Assembly (NCBI GenBank): GCA_014155875.1
Contig: JACEFZ010011455.1
Location: forward strand, 90,001-154,000
DNA: 64,000 bases
Source: Cepaea nemoralis
Taxonomy: Eukaryota; Mollusca; Gastropoda; Stylommatophora; Helicidae
Reading direction: 5' to 3'
Below, one piece after another: positions 41,020 through 51,560 of this stretch. The notes beneath the pieces are model-generated. The model was not told the DNA's origin. It worked only from the letters and a program-made list of their open reading frames with translations, and did no database searches. Positions within the stretch are counted from its first letter, which is position 1. Each line of letters begins with the position of its first letter. The position numbers and the translations under genes are program-made.

Positions 41020-41100
41020 AGTGTAGGGGTTGAACACCTTATCTCAACATAAACACACTGGACGTGCGTTCTTAACGATTCGGCCATGCTAACCTCCAGC
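41020..41100 (-). mobile_element. Class II tRNA-like SINE head
   Basis: Minus strand: TTAGCATGGCCGAATCGTTA (A box of a Ser/Leu-like tRNA) at about 41073-41092, an extended variable region, and GGTGTTCAACCCC (B box) at about 41025-41037. Acceptor stem not formed. The flanks to 40745 and 41260 contain another weak tRNA-like segment but no matching copy. Confidence 0.5.
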
Positions 41101-41324
41101 CACGCTTATGTCTTCCCAACAGTACCGCTCTGGGGTTGGTCCACTTTCATAAAAAATGGATACCAGGCAATTTTCACCTGACACCCCAGCTATGTCCGCT
41201 ATGGTACTGCCTTTACCCTGACATTTTTTATCATGTGGAGAGTATCAGAGTTACGCACTTAACCAAGTAAACAGATAAGAGAAGTGACTTCTGCGGCATG
41301 TTTCCCAACAAAATAATTAAACAA

Positions 41325-41596
41325 AGTCGAGTTGAGTCAAGAACCGACATCATAACATCCAGGGCTTTCCCATACGCGATCCGTCCTCATCTTCAACAAC
41401 CAGCAAAGAGTCCCAATACTAATGGTACTAGGAGCAGTCTGATTATGTGTATGTCTGTCCTTTCCTCGGAGTCCCAAGTGTCAGCCAGATCTCCTGGTCT
41501 CTCCCTAGAGCACAATTCTCTTCAGGCCGTGAGTATCTCTATCTGTTCTTCTTCCGCAAGCCTTATCCTAGTGCTAGGAAATGCAAGACTAAATGT
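41325..41596 (-). mobile_element. I-type LINE 3' end fragment
   Basis: GTCGAGTTGAGTCAAGAACC, then GACATC, TCATCTTCAACA.CCAGC and AGAGTCCCAATACTAATGGT match 31456-31580 and 39386-39500. No coding frame survives. Repeat D copy 2 adjoins. Confidence 0.7.
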
Positions 41597-41890
41597 CATG
41601 GCAGAGCAGACCAGGCCCTAAGCCTTGGTTGCCAGCTGGTCTAGGATAGAAGCTCCGACAGGCGGACAGTTAGAACATTGCTTTGCTGAGCCGGCAGCTT
41701 CTGCGGCTTGTCTTGTTCCAGATGTATTGATGTTACCTTTCCTCTGGTGTACACTAGACAGGCCGAGAGAGGGATCATGCTGCATGGGCAACACATGGTC
41801 TCTACATTCAGGCCAAGCTTTGTGTTATGGAGAGGTATAACTCCATTTTACAACCTATCGTCTGTCAAGACGGCAAGGTGTCAGTCAGTC
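41597..41890 (+). repeat. Dispersed repeat D, copy 2
   Basis: Reverse complement of 37340-37640. The frames at 41625-41840 (+) and 37338-37589 (-) are translations of the same repeat (APTGGQLE..CFA..A.AA.LV), so the open frame is shared between copies. Whether it was ever coding is unclear. Confidence 0.75.
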
Positions 41891-42701
41891 TTCTTCCGCA
41901 CTATACACACGATCACAAAAAAGACCTCGACCACGTCTGCCTGATCATGCACCAGCACCCTTCGGTGCTATGCAGACCCACACATTTCCAAGTAAACAGG
42001 GGAACTGGACGAAAGAAACCCAGGATAAAACTCCTTATCAAGGATGTATTCACAACAAACCAGAACGACTGGGATATGATGCAGTTGGATCAGACAGATC
42101 CCACTTCTGGGTGGAAAACAAGCAAGGACATTCACAACTACGAAGCGCTATCGAGATCAAGTTACCCAACTGTTCAAACAGCTTTATACCGGGTGGGGGG
42201 GGGGGGGGAATGGCACGTTCTAAGCCTAAAATAAAGAGACACCCGATGTTCAAGATGAGCAGCGTAGAAGCCATCAAGACCGTCAAGAAGACGAGAGTAG
42301 AGAACCTACCTTCGAGCTGCAACGAAACGCAAATACTTCCAAAGTAATCGCAAGTGAAGCGACTACGACGAAAGGCAACGACAACCCACCACAGACAAGT
42401 TCAAAAACTACTAAGAAGCAGAGTGAGGAGAAAGACACCAGAGTCGGAAGAACCGACTTACAGACGATCAGAGGGTTATCAAACGCATCCAAGTAGAGCT
42501 TACAGATGACCAGATACAGAAGCAGCCGCAACAAGAAAATCTTTACATTTGATTCTTAAAAGCGGGGCGGCTACTGACATTCTCCAAGAATCCTACAAGA
42601 CTAGCGGTGGTGACAACAGAAGAGAGCGAGATGCCGATGCAAGTGTCGATGAACAAGAAAGCTCAACAGCCTGAACGATTCATCCCGATAATCACACAAT
42701 G
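41891..42701 (+). other. Possible retroelement 5' region or ORF1 remnant
   Basis: Basic, Lys/Arg/Ser-rich frames (41827-42234, 41970-42347) without motifs, followed by A-rich sequence with many stops. The context (between LINE pieces, A-rich plus strand) fits an ORF1 or leader. No homology was recognised. A run of about 14 G lies at 42194-42208. Confidence 0.25.
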
Positions 42702-45282
42702 TTAGTTAGTTAGTTAGTCGACAGATCATCCTCGTTGCACATCGGACCATTCAGTCCATAAGTGCTCGGATCCCCTCCTCAGCAAATCCCGCAGCGTGTA
42801 GCGGCTAACGACGCCAGTTCTGTGTTGGTTTATCAATCTTCTTTGGCTTCCTGCGTAGTGTTCTTGTTTGGCCACCCCTCTTTTAATTTGCTGCTCTCGC
42901 AGTCTGGCCATTGTTGTAGATTCACAGTCATCACTTGGTTCTTGCAAAAGTCTCACTTCTCGTAGAGCATTCAGAATGTCAGCCTGGTCCATGGCGCGTC
43001 CGCCCTCAACAGTAGCCTCACCTGCGAGCTTGTCAGCCCGCTCATTTCCTTGTACTCCCGCATGCCCCTGGCACGAAGATGAAACTAATCTTTGCCAAGC
43101 CGAGACCGCTTCAGAGGCAGCAACCATTCTCTTCGGATCGACCCCTCCTCTATCCTCTTGATCATGTTCATTGAGTCGCTAAGGAAACAAGCCCTAGTGA
43201 ATGTCTGTGTCTCGAGCCATGTTATTGCTTTACTTACTGCCATGACTTCCATGGTCAGGCTACTTGTGGTTTCAGTGAAAGCACCAGAGTCCTCCTTCAC
43301 AATTCTCCCTCCGGCCCGAGCTGTAAAGGCCCATGAGCTTCTCACATGTCGGACGACCGACCCATCTGTGTAGATGACCGCGTCACTGTCTAGCGAATTC
43401 CTCGAAATCAACGCTTGTACTTCAGCCTCAACAGCAGCCGGATTTTCTTGTCTGCATTTTCTATCTAGTTGGATGCAAACTGAAAAGGATGTGCAGAAGT
43501 CTGTTGGCACTTGCACCCACTCCTCGCCAGGTTCTAAGTCCTCAAGTGAACACACCTGTTGAAGAATGTCCTCGGCTTGACCCATCCACGACCGTCCTCT
43601 TTTTACACCTGCTGCCTTCACCTTCCTAATTTCACTATGCAGTGGATGCTGTGTGTTTGCGTTAATTCTGAGGTAGGCACGTGCCCTGCAAACTTGCATT
43701 CTCTCTTCAATGGTTGGAAAATCAAGAAGGTAGCGCATCGCCCTGCATGCTGTATCTCTTGTACATCCAAGAATAATGCGCATAGCTTCATTCTGTATCC
43801 TTTCCATCCTTTCTATCTGCTTATGGCTGACAGTCAGGATTGCCATTGCATACTCCAAAACAGACATGACCAGCCCCTCGTACAGAAGACATAGATGGCG
43901 CTGCTCACAGTTTTGCTGCCGCCATCACCCGCATCGCTGCCAACCCCGCTTGGCCTTTGTTATCACCTGGTCTATGTGCACATTATAAGCAAGGCTTCGA
44001 TCAAACCGTATCCCCAGGTAATTCATTGCCTGCGTTCTTTCCAACCGTCTCTGAACACAGCATTACAGTTGGTGTTGGATTGTTGACAATATGATTATTC
44101 AACGAGAACCAAGTCACTGTTGCCTTTGTTGGGTTGACCATTGCCCCAGCTTCATCACACCAAGTACTTATGCGATTGAGTTCGGTTTGTAGTTCCACAG
44201 CAACCTCCTCTCTATCCTTACCCTGACGATACACTAAAACATCATCGGCATATGACAATGTCCTGCCAGGTCCAGTGATCTGCTCACTGGTGATTCTCAC
44301 TGTGTAGGCGTTGAACAGTACCGGAGATAATGGTGATCCCTGTGGTAGGCCAGGATATATTGTTGTTGGTTCCGAAGTCCAACTGCCACATCTAAAAACT
44401 ACTTTCCGTTGGAAGAGAGCTGCAGCGATCCAACTAAGGAGGAATGGACTTACGTTTAGTTCAAGAAGCTGAAACATTAAAAAATCCAGTGGTACTCTGT
44501 TGTATGCGTCCTCAAGATCAATCGCTGCAGCAACGGTTTCAGTGCCTGAGTGGAAACCTTCATAGACATCGTGGGCAAAGACTGCTGCATTGGTCCAGGT
44601 TTCTCTTTTTGGACGGTACCCACCCAGGGTAGGTGGGAAAACACCTTGCCTCTCTAGTTGGCTTGATATTTTCCTGGCAATTACCTTCTCCAGCAGCTTG
44701 CCTACTGTATTCTGCATGGTTATAATTCGATATCCCTGAATTTTCTTGTGGTCTTTGTCAGGCTTCGGCAAGGGAATCAGATAGCTGTGTAACCATTCCT
44801 CCTTGATGCTAGCACTCCCTATACTGTTGTTGTACATGTCTGCTAGTTTCTCTAGCTCATTGTCGGTACACCTATTTATGTCGTCGTATCTTATGCCATC
44901 AGGACCTGGAGCACTGTTTTTTGATCGTCGAAGCACAGCCTTGATTTCTTGCACTGTCACTGTGTCTTCATCCGAAGTGTTCTGGGCCTTGCATCTGTCT
45001 GAGGTGACCTCCTTGGCCAGATTCCGGCCTCCCATGTCTGTCTGGCTGCTCTGCTCAAGGTAGCGTTCAAAGAGGGCTTTGCCCTTGTCCTCGTCAGTCC
45101 TCTGCCAGATGAGGTCAGCACCTTGGAAGTCAGAAATGCTCTTATTCTTGACTACACCACTCATGCTTTTATGTAGTCGCCAGAACAATTTCAGTGACTT
45201 GTCTGTGCTTACTCTTTGACACACAATGTTCAAAGCACCAAAGGCAGACCACAGCGGAAAAACGTGCCGCAGCAAGACTGAG
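42702..45282 (-). mobile_element. I-type LINE with RT and RNase H, long antisense copy
   Basis: The minus strand, 45275 to 44001, is a 424-codon open frame. It starts in the pre-RT linker (SAPGPDGIRYDDINRC) and runs through RT motifs PLPKPDKDHKKIQGYRIITM, GGYRPKRET, AAAIDLEDAYN, GLPQGSPLSPVLFNAY and SYADDVLVYRQGKD. A frameshift near 44000 is followed by 43867-43085 (thumb, MERIQNEAMRIILGCTRDT; RNase H YTDGSVV, MEVMAV, LSDSMNM). A second frameshift leads to 43127-42726 with GNERADKLAG and the stop. Endonuclease and ORF1 are absent, so it is 5'-truncated. Only a few bases separate the ORF2 stop from the TTAG/CTAA tail (42702-42719). RNase H plus a short tandem-repeat tail fits the I superfamily. 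Confidence 0.9.
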
Positions 45283-45287
45283 ACCTA

Positions 45288-45845
45288 TTGATACTGCGTC
45301 GAAACTGGCCGCTGGCCAAACAAGAGAAGGACTTCCGAAAGCCCAACGACAATAGAAAGTGTGCCAACTGCTTTGGCAAAGACCGAGCAAGATACCTGGG
45401 CTTTCCTTACCTCCAAAGATACATACGCGCCATAAAGACCGCCATAACCACGCAAACTGCATTCAAGGAAGCTCGGCAGAAGTACAAGACAGCCACAGGA
45501 ATTTCACAAGCTAGGAAAACACTCAGGTTTAAGGCCAGATTGACGAGCTTAAGAAGCAAATCATGGCACTTCTGACACCGATACCAACGGACAGCAGAGA
45601 AAAACTATTGTATGACATAAGGAAATCCAGCGCAGCATCCAGCAAGAGATGGAGCGTATGGCACAGATGAAGAGGGAGAAGAATTACAGACAGAGATGAA
45701 ATATATGGGGAGGACATGGAGGCAGGACGTGGAGGGAGGACATGGAGGAAGGACGTGGAGGAAGGACTGCAGGAGATAGCAACTGACAGGGCTGCTTGGA
45801 ATGAGCTGGTTGAGGGCTTATGCCGAATGGGGGACAACCGGTGAA
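45288..45845 (+). pseudogene. LINE ORF1 fragment (zinc knuckle plus coiled-coil)
   Basis: The plus frame 45288-45575 reads RKCANCFGKDRARYLGFP, which resembles the last CCHC knuckle of I/Jockey ORF1 with its histidine lost, then TAFKEARQKYKTA. Downstream (45640-45840) is Glu/Arg/Met/Gly-rich with stops. It lies head-on against the antisense ORF2 at 45282 and is related to 6207-6780. Confidence 0.6.
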
Positions 45846-45883
45846 AGAGGGAGATAATTACAAGTGGAGATTTTTGGGGCAGG

Positions 45884-45965
45884 AAATTAGTCGTTTAGTC
45901 GTTTAGTCGATGGTAACCCATAAGTGCTCCGTTCTCCTCCTAACTCAAACCTGAGTTTGGAGAAT
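45884..45965 (-). mobile_element. I-type LINE 3' tip with TTTAGTCG tail
   Basis: TTAGTCGTTTAGTCGTTTAGTCG, written here as three units of about 8 bp, then ATGGTAACCCATAAGTGCTC. It matches the CCATAAGTGCTCGGATCCC stretch at the 3' end of 42726-42780. A third tail type for the same end. Confidence 0.55.
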
Positions 45966-46004
45966 CTCAGCTCAGTGCACGAATTACATAGCTCTGGCGA
46001 GGAT

Positions 46005-46256
46005 CCTGAAAATATTTTGGGTAGTTTTTAACTAGAAATTTTCTTTAGGCTACTCTTTTTCGAATTCCAACTGCCAAGGGATTTTTCACGCGTGCAACAA
46101 TACACACGGGCGTCCGATCTTACTACACAGAGACTAGGGGAAATATTATTATTAGATTTCGACGTGAAAAAATCCCTGTCCTCACCGGGGCTTGAACCCG
46201 GGACCTCCAGCACTTGAGGCGGACACCATACCTCGAGATCACGCAGCCCCCAATAA
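46005..46256 (-). mobile_element. tRNA-derived SINE, antisense, well formed head
   Basis: Minus strand: a perfect T-arm CCGGG-TTCAAGC-CCCGG at 46184-46200 (B box GGTTCAAGCCC) and an A-box-like TGATCTCGAGG at about 46231-46241. The acceptor arms do not pair, so not a working tRNA. The body continues to 46005 with GTCGAAATCTAATAATAATA, GTGTGTATTGTTGCACGCGT and CCCTTGGCAGTTGGAATTCG. Confidence 0.75.
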
Positions 46257-46374
46257 ACTGGAACAGTTGCTGACAACTGGCAAACTTGATGTGAAAACTA
46301 CGAGAGGAAGGCAATGAGATAGATCCTAGATGGCTAGGCCAAAGGGGCATAATCGGAACAAATACACAGACCTG

Positions 46375-46442
46375 ATCTTGTGATTGTGCAAGATAGCAAT
46401 CTATAGCTGCCCACGCTTATCGTCACGGTGTATGATGATGAT
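46375..46442 (+). pseudogene. RTE-like LINE 3' tip with GAT tail
   Basis: GCCCACGCTTATCGTCACGG, then TG and TATGATGATGATGG. It matches the terminal AHAYRHGT codons of the LINE at 47695 and its GAT-type tail. Only about 60 bp remain. Confidence 0.5.
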
Positions 46443-46700
46443 GGAGCAATTCATATGTTAAAAGGAGAGTGACAAAGATAATTATACAAGTGATGTATAC
46501 AGTACAGTCAAAAATGCAATCCAACTGATGAAACAATCAACGTGTAGGTCACAGACACACACACACATTAACTGATTCACTGCCGTAGGATTATACATCG
46601 CAGTAATATATTACAGTTGGAGGTGACAGGTGAGGCAGGTCAGTTTGAAACCCATGCAGCACGAGGGTATCGAGTGACTCAGAACTACCGAGCCAGTGAA
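46443..46700. other. Spacer
   Basis: Short CA run at 46555-46566; nothing else recognised. Confidence 0.35.
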
Positions 46701-46704
46701 TGAC

Positions 46705-46937
46705 AGAGCTGCGACAATCCTCACCCATGTGGGTAACACCTGGCTAGCACGCCTGCCCTCATGGTGCACATGCGTTCGAATCCTCATGGAGACTGGGATT
46801 TACAATATTACCTGGACTGACAGGACAACCCAGCCTACAATGGGGATCAAGAACATTCATTGGAAGTAAAGGCGACTGTGTGATTGTACCCAAAACACCC
46901 GCGGGTCTACAAATATGGGTTTAGCACCATATACCCA
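46705..46937 (+). mobile_element. tRNA-derived SINE with ACTCT tail
   Basis: An A-box-like TGGCTAGCACGCC at 46740-46752 and a B box GCGTTCGAATCCTC at 46772-46785. The body follows, with CTGGACTGACAGGACAACCC. The element runs directly into the ACTCT pentanucleotide array at 46938. Confidence 0.65.
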
Positions 46938-47033
46938 GTACTCTACTCTACTCTAGTCTACTCTACTCTACTCTACTCTACTCTACTCTACTTTACTTAC
47001 TCTACTCTACTCTACTCTACTCTACTCTACTCA
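46938..47033. repeat. ACTCT pentanucleotide microsatellite
   Basis: About 18 units with three small interruptions; forms the 3' tail of the preceding SINE and ends 110 bp before a candidate splice acceptor. Confidence 0.92.
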
Positions 47034-47142
47034 CCTACCTCGTAGTTTACCAGTTTACTGTTAATTCTTCATGAAAGCAATCAATATCACTTGTGTATGA
47101 CGATACGCTGTAGCGAGTAACATTTGATTTCACCTCTGACAG

Positions 47143-47316
47143 TGGATGTGGCCAACACCTCCGCAGTGGTAACATTTGCAAATGGAACCATATTATCAGT
47201 ACTAACAGACGGCGATGACCAGTCATGTCTGTCTCCATCTAACATTAAAGTTATAAACCTAGGATGGAATGATTCTTTCGTGTTCACATGGCTGCGGTTA
47301 CACGTCAACAAACCAG
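47143..47316 (+). CDS. Candidate internal exon A: fucolectin-like (F5/8 C-type) module, first half
   Basis: A pyrimidine-rich acceptor (TTTCACCTCTGACAG) ends at 47142 and a consensus donor GTAAGC starts at 47317. The exon is 174 bp and starts and ends in phase 1, so it is symmetrical. The frame reads VDVANTSAVVTFANGT, SVLTDGDDQSCL and LGWNDSFVFTWLRLHVNKP. The A.LTDG...C pattern followed by an LRL strand is like the start of galactose-binding fucolectin/F5/8-type modules found at the N terminus of molluscan EGF-repeat receptors. Exon B at 55211 has the same phase and looks like the second half. Codon use is balanced and unlike the surrounding repeats. The family assignment is by pattern only. 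Confidence 0.5.
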
Positions 47317-47340
47317 GTAAGCACGCTTGTTAATAACCTG

Positions 47341-47545
47341 TTTTATCATCATCATCTTCATCTTCAGGTCCTTTACAGAACACGGCTCTCATCAAGTTTC
47401 GCTGGAAAGCCTCTCGATCTCCTGCTAGTTCTCCCGCCTCATGCACCATCACACACACATTATCTGCAATGTTCTGTGTCCTTCTTCATGCTCGTCAATC
47501 TCTGCCTATTCCACCAGTAACCACGTCTTCCATCCTTGTTTTTGC
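47341..47545 (-). pseudogene. RTE-like LINE 3' end with GAT tail, in intron
   Basis: Minus strand: ADNVCVMVHEAGELAGDREA, FQRNLMRAVF, then GPEDEDDD as the codons merge into a GATGATGAT tail at 47344-47362. This is the usual ending of RTE/L2-type ORF2 (A.DR..WR..V..A then GAT repeats). It starts 25 bp after the exon A donor. Confidence 0.5.
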
Positions 47546-47689
47546 TTGTCAAGCCACTGTAATATTTAACGTGGCCACACTAGTTTAGTTTTACAAAACG
47601 ATACTACTCGTATACACCAGTATGTGTGAGTATTCTAACATGTTCAGATTTGGTAGAATCTCGTTCTTTTTCTTTATCTTGGTCCGTCC

Positions 47690-48400
47690 ATCCATCCAGC
47701 ATGTGCCATGCCGGTAAGCGTGGGCGGTCATGTTTTGCCATCTCACTCGATCACCAGAGTCGTGGATCAGCTCAGTGTTTCTGTCTCGACCATGCCACGA
47801 GGCCAAGCCATCCAGGTATTTGCTTCTAGGTCTTCTCCTTGGTCTGTTCCCCTCGATCTTGCCAGTTGTCACCAAGTTCTCCAATTAATTTCTTCTCATA
47901 ACATGCCCAAAAAATTTTGACTGTCTACGTCTAATTTCTCTAATCAATTTACGATCTTCATTTGTTTCTTGAAGAACTTGTTCATTGGTCTTTCTGGCTG
48001 TCCATGGTATTCTTTGCATTTTCCTCAGAAACCACATTTCCACAGCCATCAGATGTTTTTCAGCTTGACTGCTCATTGTCCAAGCTTCACATCCATATAA
48101 AAGTACAGGTTCTATGTAGCACCTCAACACTCTTTTTCTCGTTTCAATTGACATCTTTTTATTGATCAGTATGTTTTTAAACTTGCTAAAGGCTACTTTT
48201 GCCATGGCGATTCTTGTTCTAATCTCTTCAAGGCATCTCCCATCAGATGTTATTACTGTTCCGAGATAATTGTACCTATTCACTTGTTGAAGAATATTCC
48301 CATTTACTTGTATATTACATTGTGGTATTTCGTTCTTCCTAGTGACGACCATAATCTGTGTATTTTTACAATTTAATTCTAACCCTCGTCCACGAGGTCA
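47690..48400 (-). pseudogene. RTE-like LINE, RT C-terminal region
   Basis: Minus strand 48352-47885 is open for 155 codons: NRYNYLGTVITSDGRC, IRTRIAMAKVAFSKFKNILI, YIEPVLLYGCEAWTM, MWFLRKMQRIPWTARKTNE and RRQSKFFGHVMRRN. One in-frame TAA (47885-47887) is followed by LENLVTTGKIEGNRPRRRPR, KYLDGLASWHG and AYRHGT to about 47690. This is the post-catalytic part of an RTE/L2-type endonuclease-RT protein. Apart from the nonsense codon the frame is intact, so this is a fairly young 5'-truncated copy. Homologues at 36345, 35480 and 46375. Confidence 0.8.
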
Positions 48401-48984
48401 TTCTTGGTCCACGATATTCTAATGAATGAATCATATAAAAAGCGGGACGTAGACGCAGGCAAAGCTTTACTTGAACACGACCACAAGTAATAACATGGAC
48501 GTTGTGAGGACAGTCTTCATCAGCGCAGAAACAACAAACATACAGAGACATATCTACATGACAAATTCTACATGGAAATATATATATATAAGTTACTCAT
48601 CTCATCTGATGCTTGTTGTGGACCGCGCACGTGTTTCATGTTTGTTGATAGTTCTAAAAAAGCTAAGCTGAACCAATCCTGATTATGCAAGCGAATCATG
48701 GACAATTAGCAGACAAGTGAGGCGTATATAGATGCTTCCAGGGATGGTAATATTACGAACAGTTAAAAAGTGTCAAGTGTAAACTTACAATGGATGAAGT
48801 CTCATTGACTAACTTACTTTACAGAAACCACATGAATGTCCAAGTGTTTCTAAACATATCACTGTAAAGGAAGGCCCTTCCACTATATGTCGCTTCGGTT
48901 TACGTCGTTTCGCTATAACACCCATACCTACTAATAATATATCCATGTAATGTATACACATTGTATCATACTAAATAAATAAAT
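48401..48984. other. Intron or spacer
   Basis: AT-rich; short TA run near 48580. No recognised feature. Confidence 0.35.
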
Positions 48985-49228
48985 GTTTTGCATATCCTTT
49001 ACAGGACATCGCTGTCAACACCAGCATCTTTCAGCTGTATGTTAATTTCTTGGCAAGATTACGCTCAGTAGTTTGCCATTGCTTTCTGAGCGGCCGGCTC
49101 ACATACCCCGTAAGTTACCGATGCGATTCGAACCACTGCTGATTCTCACCGTCATCACGTTACCTACGAGAGTATACGAGATTACGGAGAGAAGTCGCTA
49201 ACCTCTAAGCCACGAAGCCGGCTTGTAT
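48985..49228 (-). mobile_element. SINE family A, copy 2
   Basis: Near-identical to 54372-54612 over GCATATCCTTTACAGGACAT, CGCTGTCAACACCAGCATCT and AGATTACGCTCAGTAGTTTG. On the minus strand an A-box-like GGCTTCGTGGCTTAGAGG (decayed) lies at about 49207-49224 and a B box GTGGTTCGAATCGC at about 49119-49133. Class II spacing. Confidence 0.8.
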
Positions 49229-49884
49229 CATACTAACTGAATGAAATATATATTCCATCCTATGTATACATATTCTATCATTTATCATCACTGTACATTG
49301 AAGCAATAAAGTAATATAACACATATGTACAACGTGTTTGTTCTCATTTGAAATATTCTGGTTTAGAACATATCTGTAGATTTGTACTTGTTTGGTTTCT
49401 CTCAACTTTACATTTTGACTTGTTGAACTTTTGCTAACCTGTGACCATATTTTGTTTTACCACTTGTCTCGATTATGCACCTTGTTTTAATTGTGACCAC
49501 ATATGGTGTACTGTTGGATTTGTAGTTTTCTGTTTCCAACATATAGTTATTTTGTTGTAGAGACTTCATGTTGCAGATTCATCGGTGTCTCTAGTACTTT
49601 ATGTAGTGGATCTTCTCATAAGATCATAACTTGAAGTAGAAGTACACAACTTCAAATCTGTGGACATCTATAACAGTGTTTGTAACTATACATTAATTAT
49701 CGTAATGATGATGGATGAAATGATAACAATATCAGGGGAAATAATATTCCCCCTCCCCCCCCCCCCCCCCCCACCCATTATTTTCCTTTTTTTTCTATTT
49801 CCCATTTCAAAGCAATTTTTTTTAAAATCTGTGTGTTTTTTTTTTCAAAAAAGATTTTGATGATGATGATAATTATATAAATTA
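49229..49884. other. Spacer with C-tract
   Basis: AT-rich sequence with a C-rich tract at 49749-49777 and T runs to 49850. No gene recognised. Confidence 0.4.
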
Positions 49885-50335
49885 TAGTTTCTTCTTCTTC
49901 TTTTCGTTCATCCGGAGTGTTTTTTCAGATGTCATTACGGTGTGTCTGTTATGCGCCCTTGGGCCGAAACCCGTAGGCCAACACATCCGACAATAGCGTA
50001 CTTTTTTGACCAGGTAGCATACCTGGGAGACTCTCACTTTTGTGGTGCCATCTACAACCATGCTGGCCAAGGTTGAACGGTCGAAGACAACGGTCATCCC
50101 TCAAAGGAAGGCAGGGACAGTCCATATCATTTTCCGCCATCCAAGGTTGCTTCCATAGTTGCAGGGCCGACACATAACGCCCTGGATCTGGGCTCACCGA
50201 GGGAAATCGTCTCGTCCTGCTCATGGCTGCTTTAAATCCTCACTTCAATGTATTGGTCATTTCGTTTTCCCCGGGCCATTCCCGCACAAACCAGACAGGT
50301 TTGCAGACGGCATCCACTCAGCGAGTTTTCGGACA
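49885..50335 (-). repeat. GAA-tailed dispersed repeat G, copy 1 (antisense)
   Basis: Reading on the minus strand, the body (TGGGCTCACC..GGGAAATCGT region, GGAAGCAACCTTGGATGG, GGACTGTCCCTGCC) ends in CACTCCGGATGAACG followed by a short GAAGAAGAAG tail at 49888-49905. The plus-strand copy at 55840-56228 ends the same way before a 127-bp GAA array. The 91-codon minus frame 49949-50224 covers this block but is not preserved in the other copies. Confidence 0.75.
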
Positions 50336-50356
50336 TGTGCTTGTCGTTGCGCCCAT

Positions 50357-50475
50357 CAGAGCTGTTCCAGGCACGACAGACATTCGGAAACTACCTAGTC
50401 AGAGCTGTTCCGAACAAGAGCGGCATTCGGAAACTAGGTAGTCAGAGCTGTTCCTAGCACGAGAGACATTCGGGC
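50357..50475. repeat. 43-bp tandem repeat, 2.7 copies
   Basis: CAGAGCTGTTCC starts units at 50357, 50400 and 50443, spacing exactly 43 bp; each has GACATTCGG or GGCATTCGG and CTA.GTAGT. Confidence 0.9.
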
Positions 50476-50479
50476 GAGA

Positions 50480-50885
50480 CATTTCACTCGGACGTAATTG
50501 CGTAGTGTCAATTTTTAGTTTGCCACCCGTAGGACGACACTTCCGACTTCTGGCGGGCATTTTTTAGTGAGGTTAGCCTTCCTCTGGTTTCGAGACACGT
50601 TAGACTGTTGTAATGTCACCCACATCTCAGCTGGTCAAGATAGAACGATCAACGATATCGCGGTCGGCCCTCAAGGGAAGGCAGGGGCAGACCATGGGCA
50701 TTATCTCACTATCCGAGGAGGCTTCCATAATTGCAGAGCCGGCACATATTGCTCTGAGACTGGGCTCACCCAAGGAGTTTCCACGTCCTGCTCATGGCTG
50801 CTTTAGTTCCTCACTTCCATGTGTTGGGCATCCCGCTTGCCACTGATCGCTCAAGCACACACCAGGAGCGGTCAGATTGCGAGCG
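50480..50885 (-). repeat. Dispersed repeat G, copy 2 (antisense)
   Basis: Shares CGCAATTACGTCC, AATGCCC.CCAGAAGT, CAGCTGG, AGGGAAGGCAGGGGCAG, CCATGGGCATT, GAGGCTTCCAT and TGGGCTCACCCAAGGA with the plus copy at 55840-56228. It lies directly beside copy 1. The GAA tail is missing. Confidence 0.75.
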
Positions 50886-51560
50886 ACATCCACTCGGTAA
50901 ACTTTTGCTTGTGACTTCAACCCACGCAATAGGTTCGCTCGCCGTGCGTTCCATTTTGCGTTGTTGAGATGTTCTTCCACTTTTGTCTACACTCTCTATG
51001 ACCGTAACCATGCCCTTCGACTGGGGCACTTTTCTGACTTTTTTTGTACTCGCTTTCGAGGTAGGCTACATGTGCTGCCGGCTCAGCACCTTACCTTCGT
51101 GCAGCAGTGAACGAGAAACGGTCAGGCCCTCTCATCCGGGAATCCCTCATATCCCCCAGCTGAGAGCCTTCGAACATGTATCAGATCTGAGCATGTAGCT
51201 TGCTCAGTATCACGTTTCTATTTTCCGGTAGACGGGTATCGGCCTGGCTCTCAGATCCGAGGGTTTGTGGCTTAGAGGCGTTCAGCCACAGCCCTCGACA
51301 GGGAGCCTTAAGAGTTTTGCCCGGACCAAGAAATTCTGCCTTCGTGCACCTGATTTAAATTTTGACTGCTATCCTCAGTCTATACCTGCAGAGCAGCAGG
51401 TTGTGTCTCTCTTAGTCTGGTCCCTATCCCATAAGCTGTCCGATATGTAATTTTTCACCGATCGGCAAGCAAAATGGGGTCGATGGGACACGCAAGCTCC
51501 CCCACCACGTCAAGGTGGAGACACATCGGGGGAGAATTATAGTTTTAAATTCCTGTGTTG
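50886..51560. other. GC-richer unclassified repeat-like sequence
   Basis: Higher G+C than the flanks, possibly the 5' part of repeat G. Contains CCCCCACCACGTCAAGGTGG at 51507-51526, a hairpin-forming motif (CCACGTCAAGGTGG). No protein family recognised in frames 50983-51198 or 51265-51450. Confidence 0.3.

Noticed and set aside
46184..46256. Functional tRNA gene on the minus strand
   Set aside because: The T arm is perfect, but the acceptor and D arms do not pair and a SINE body follows.
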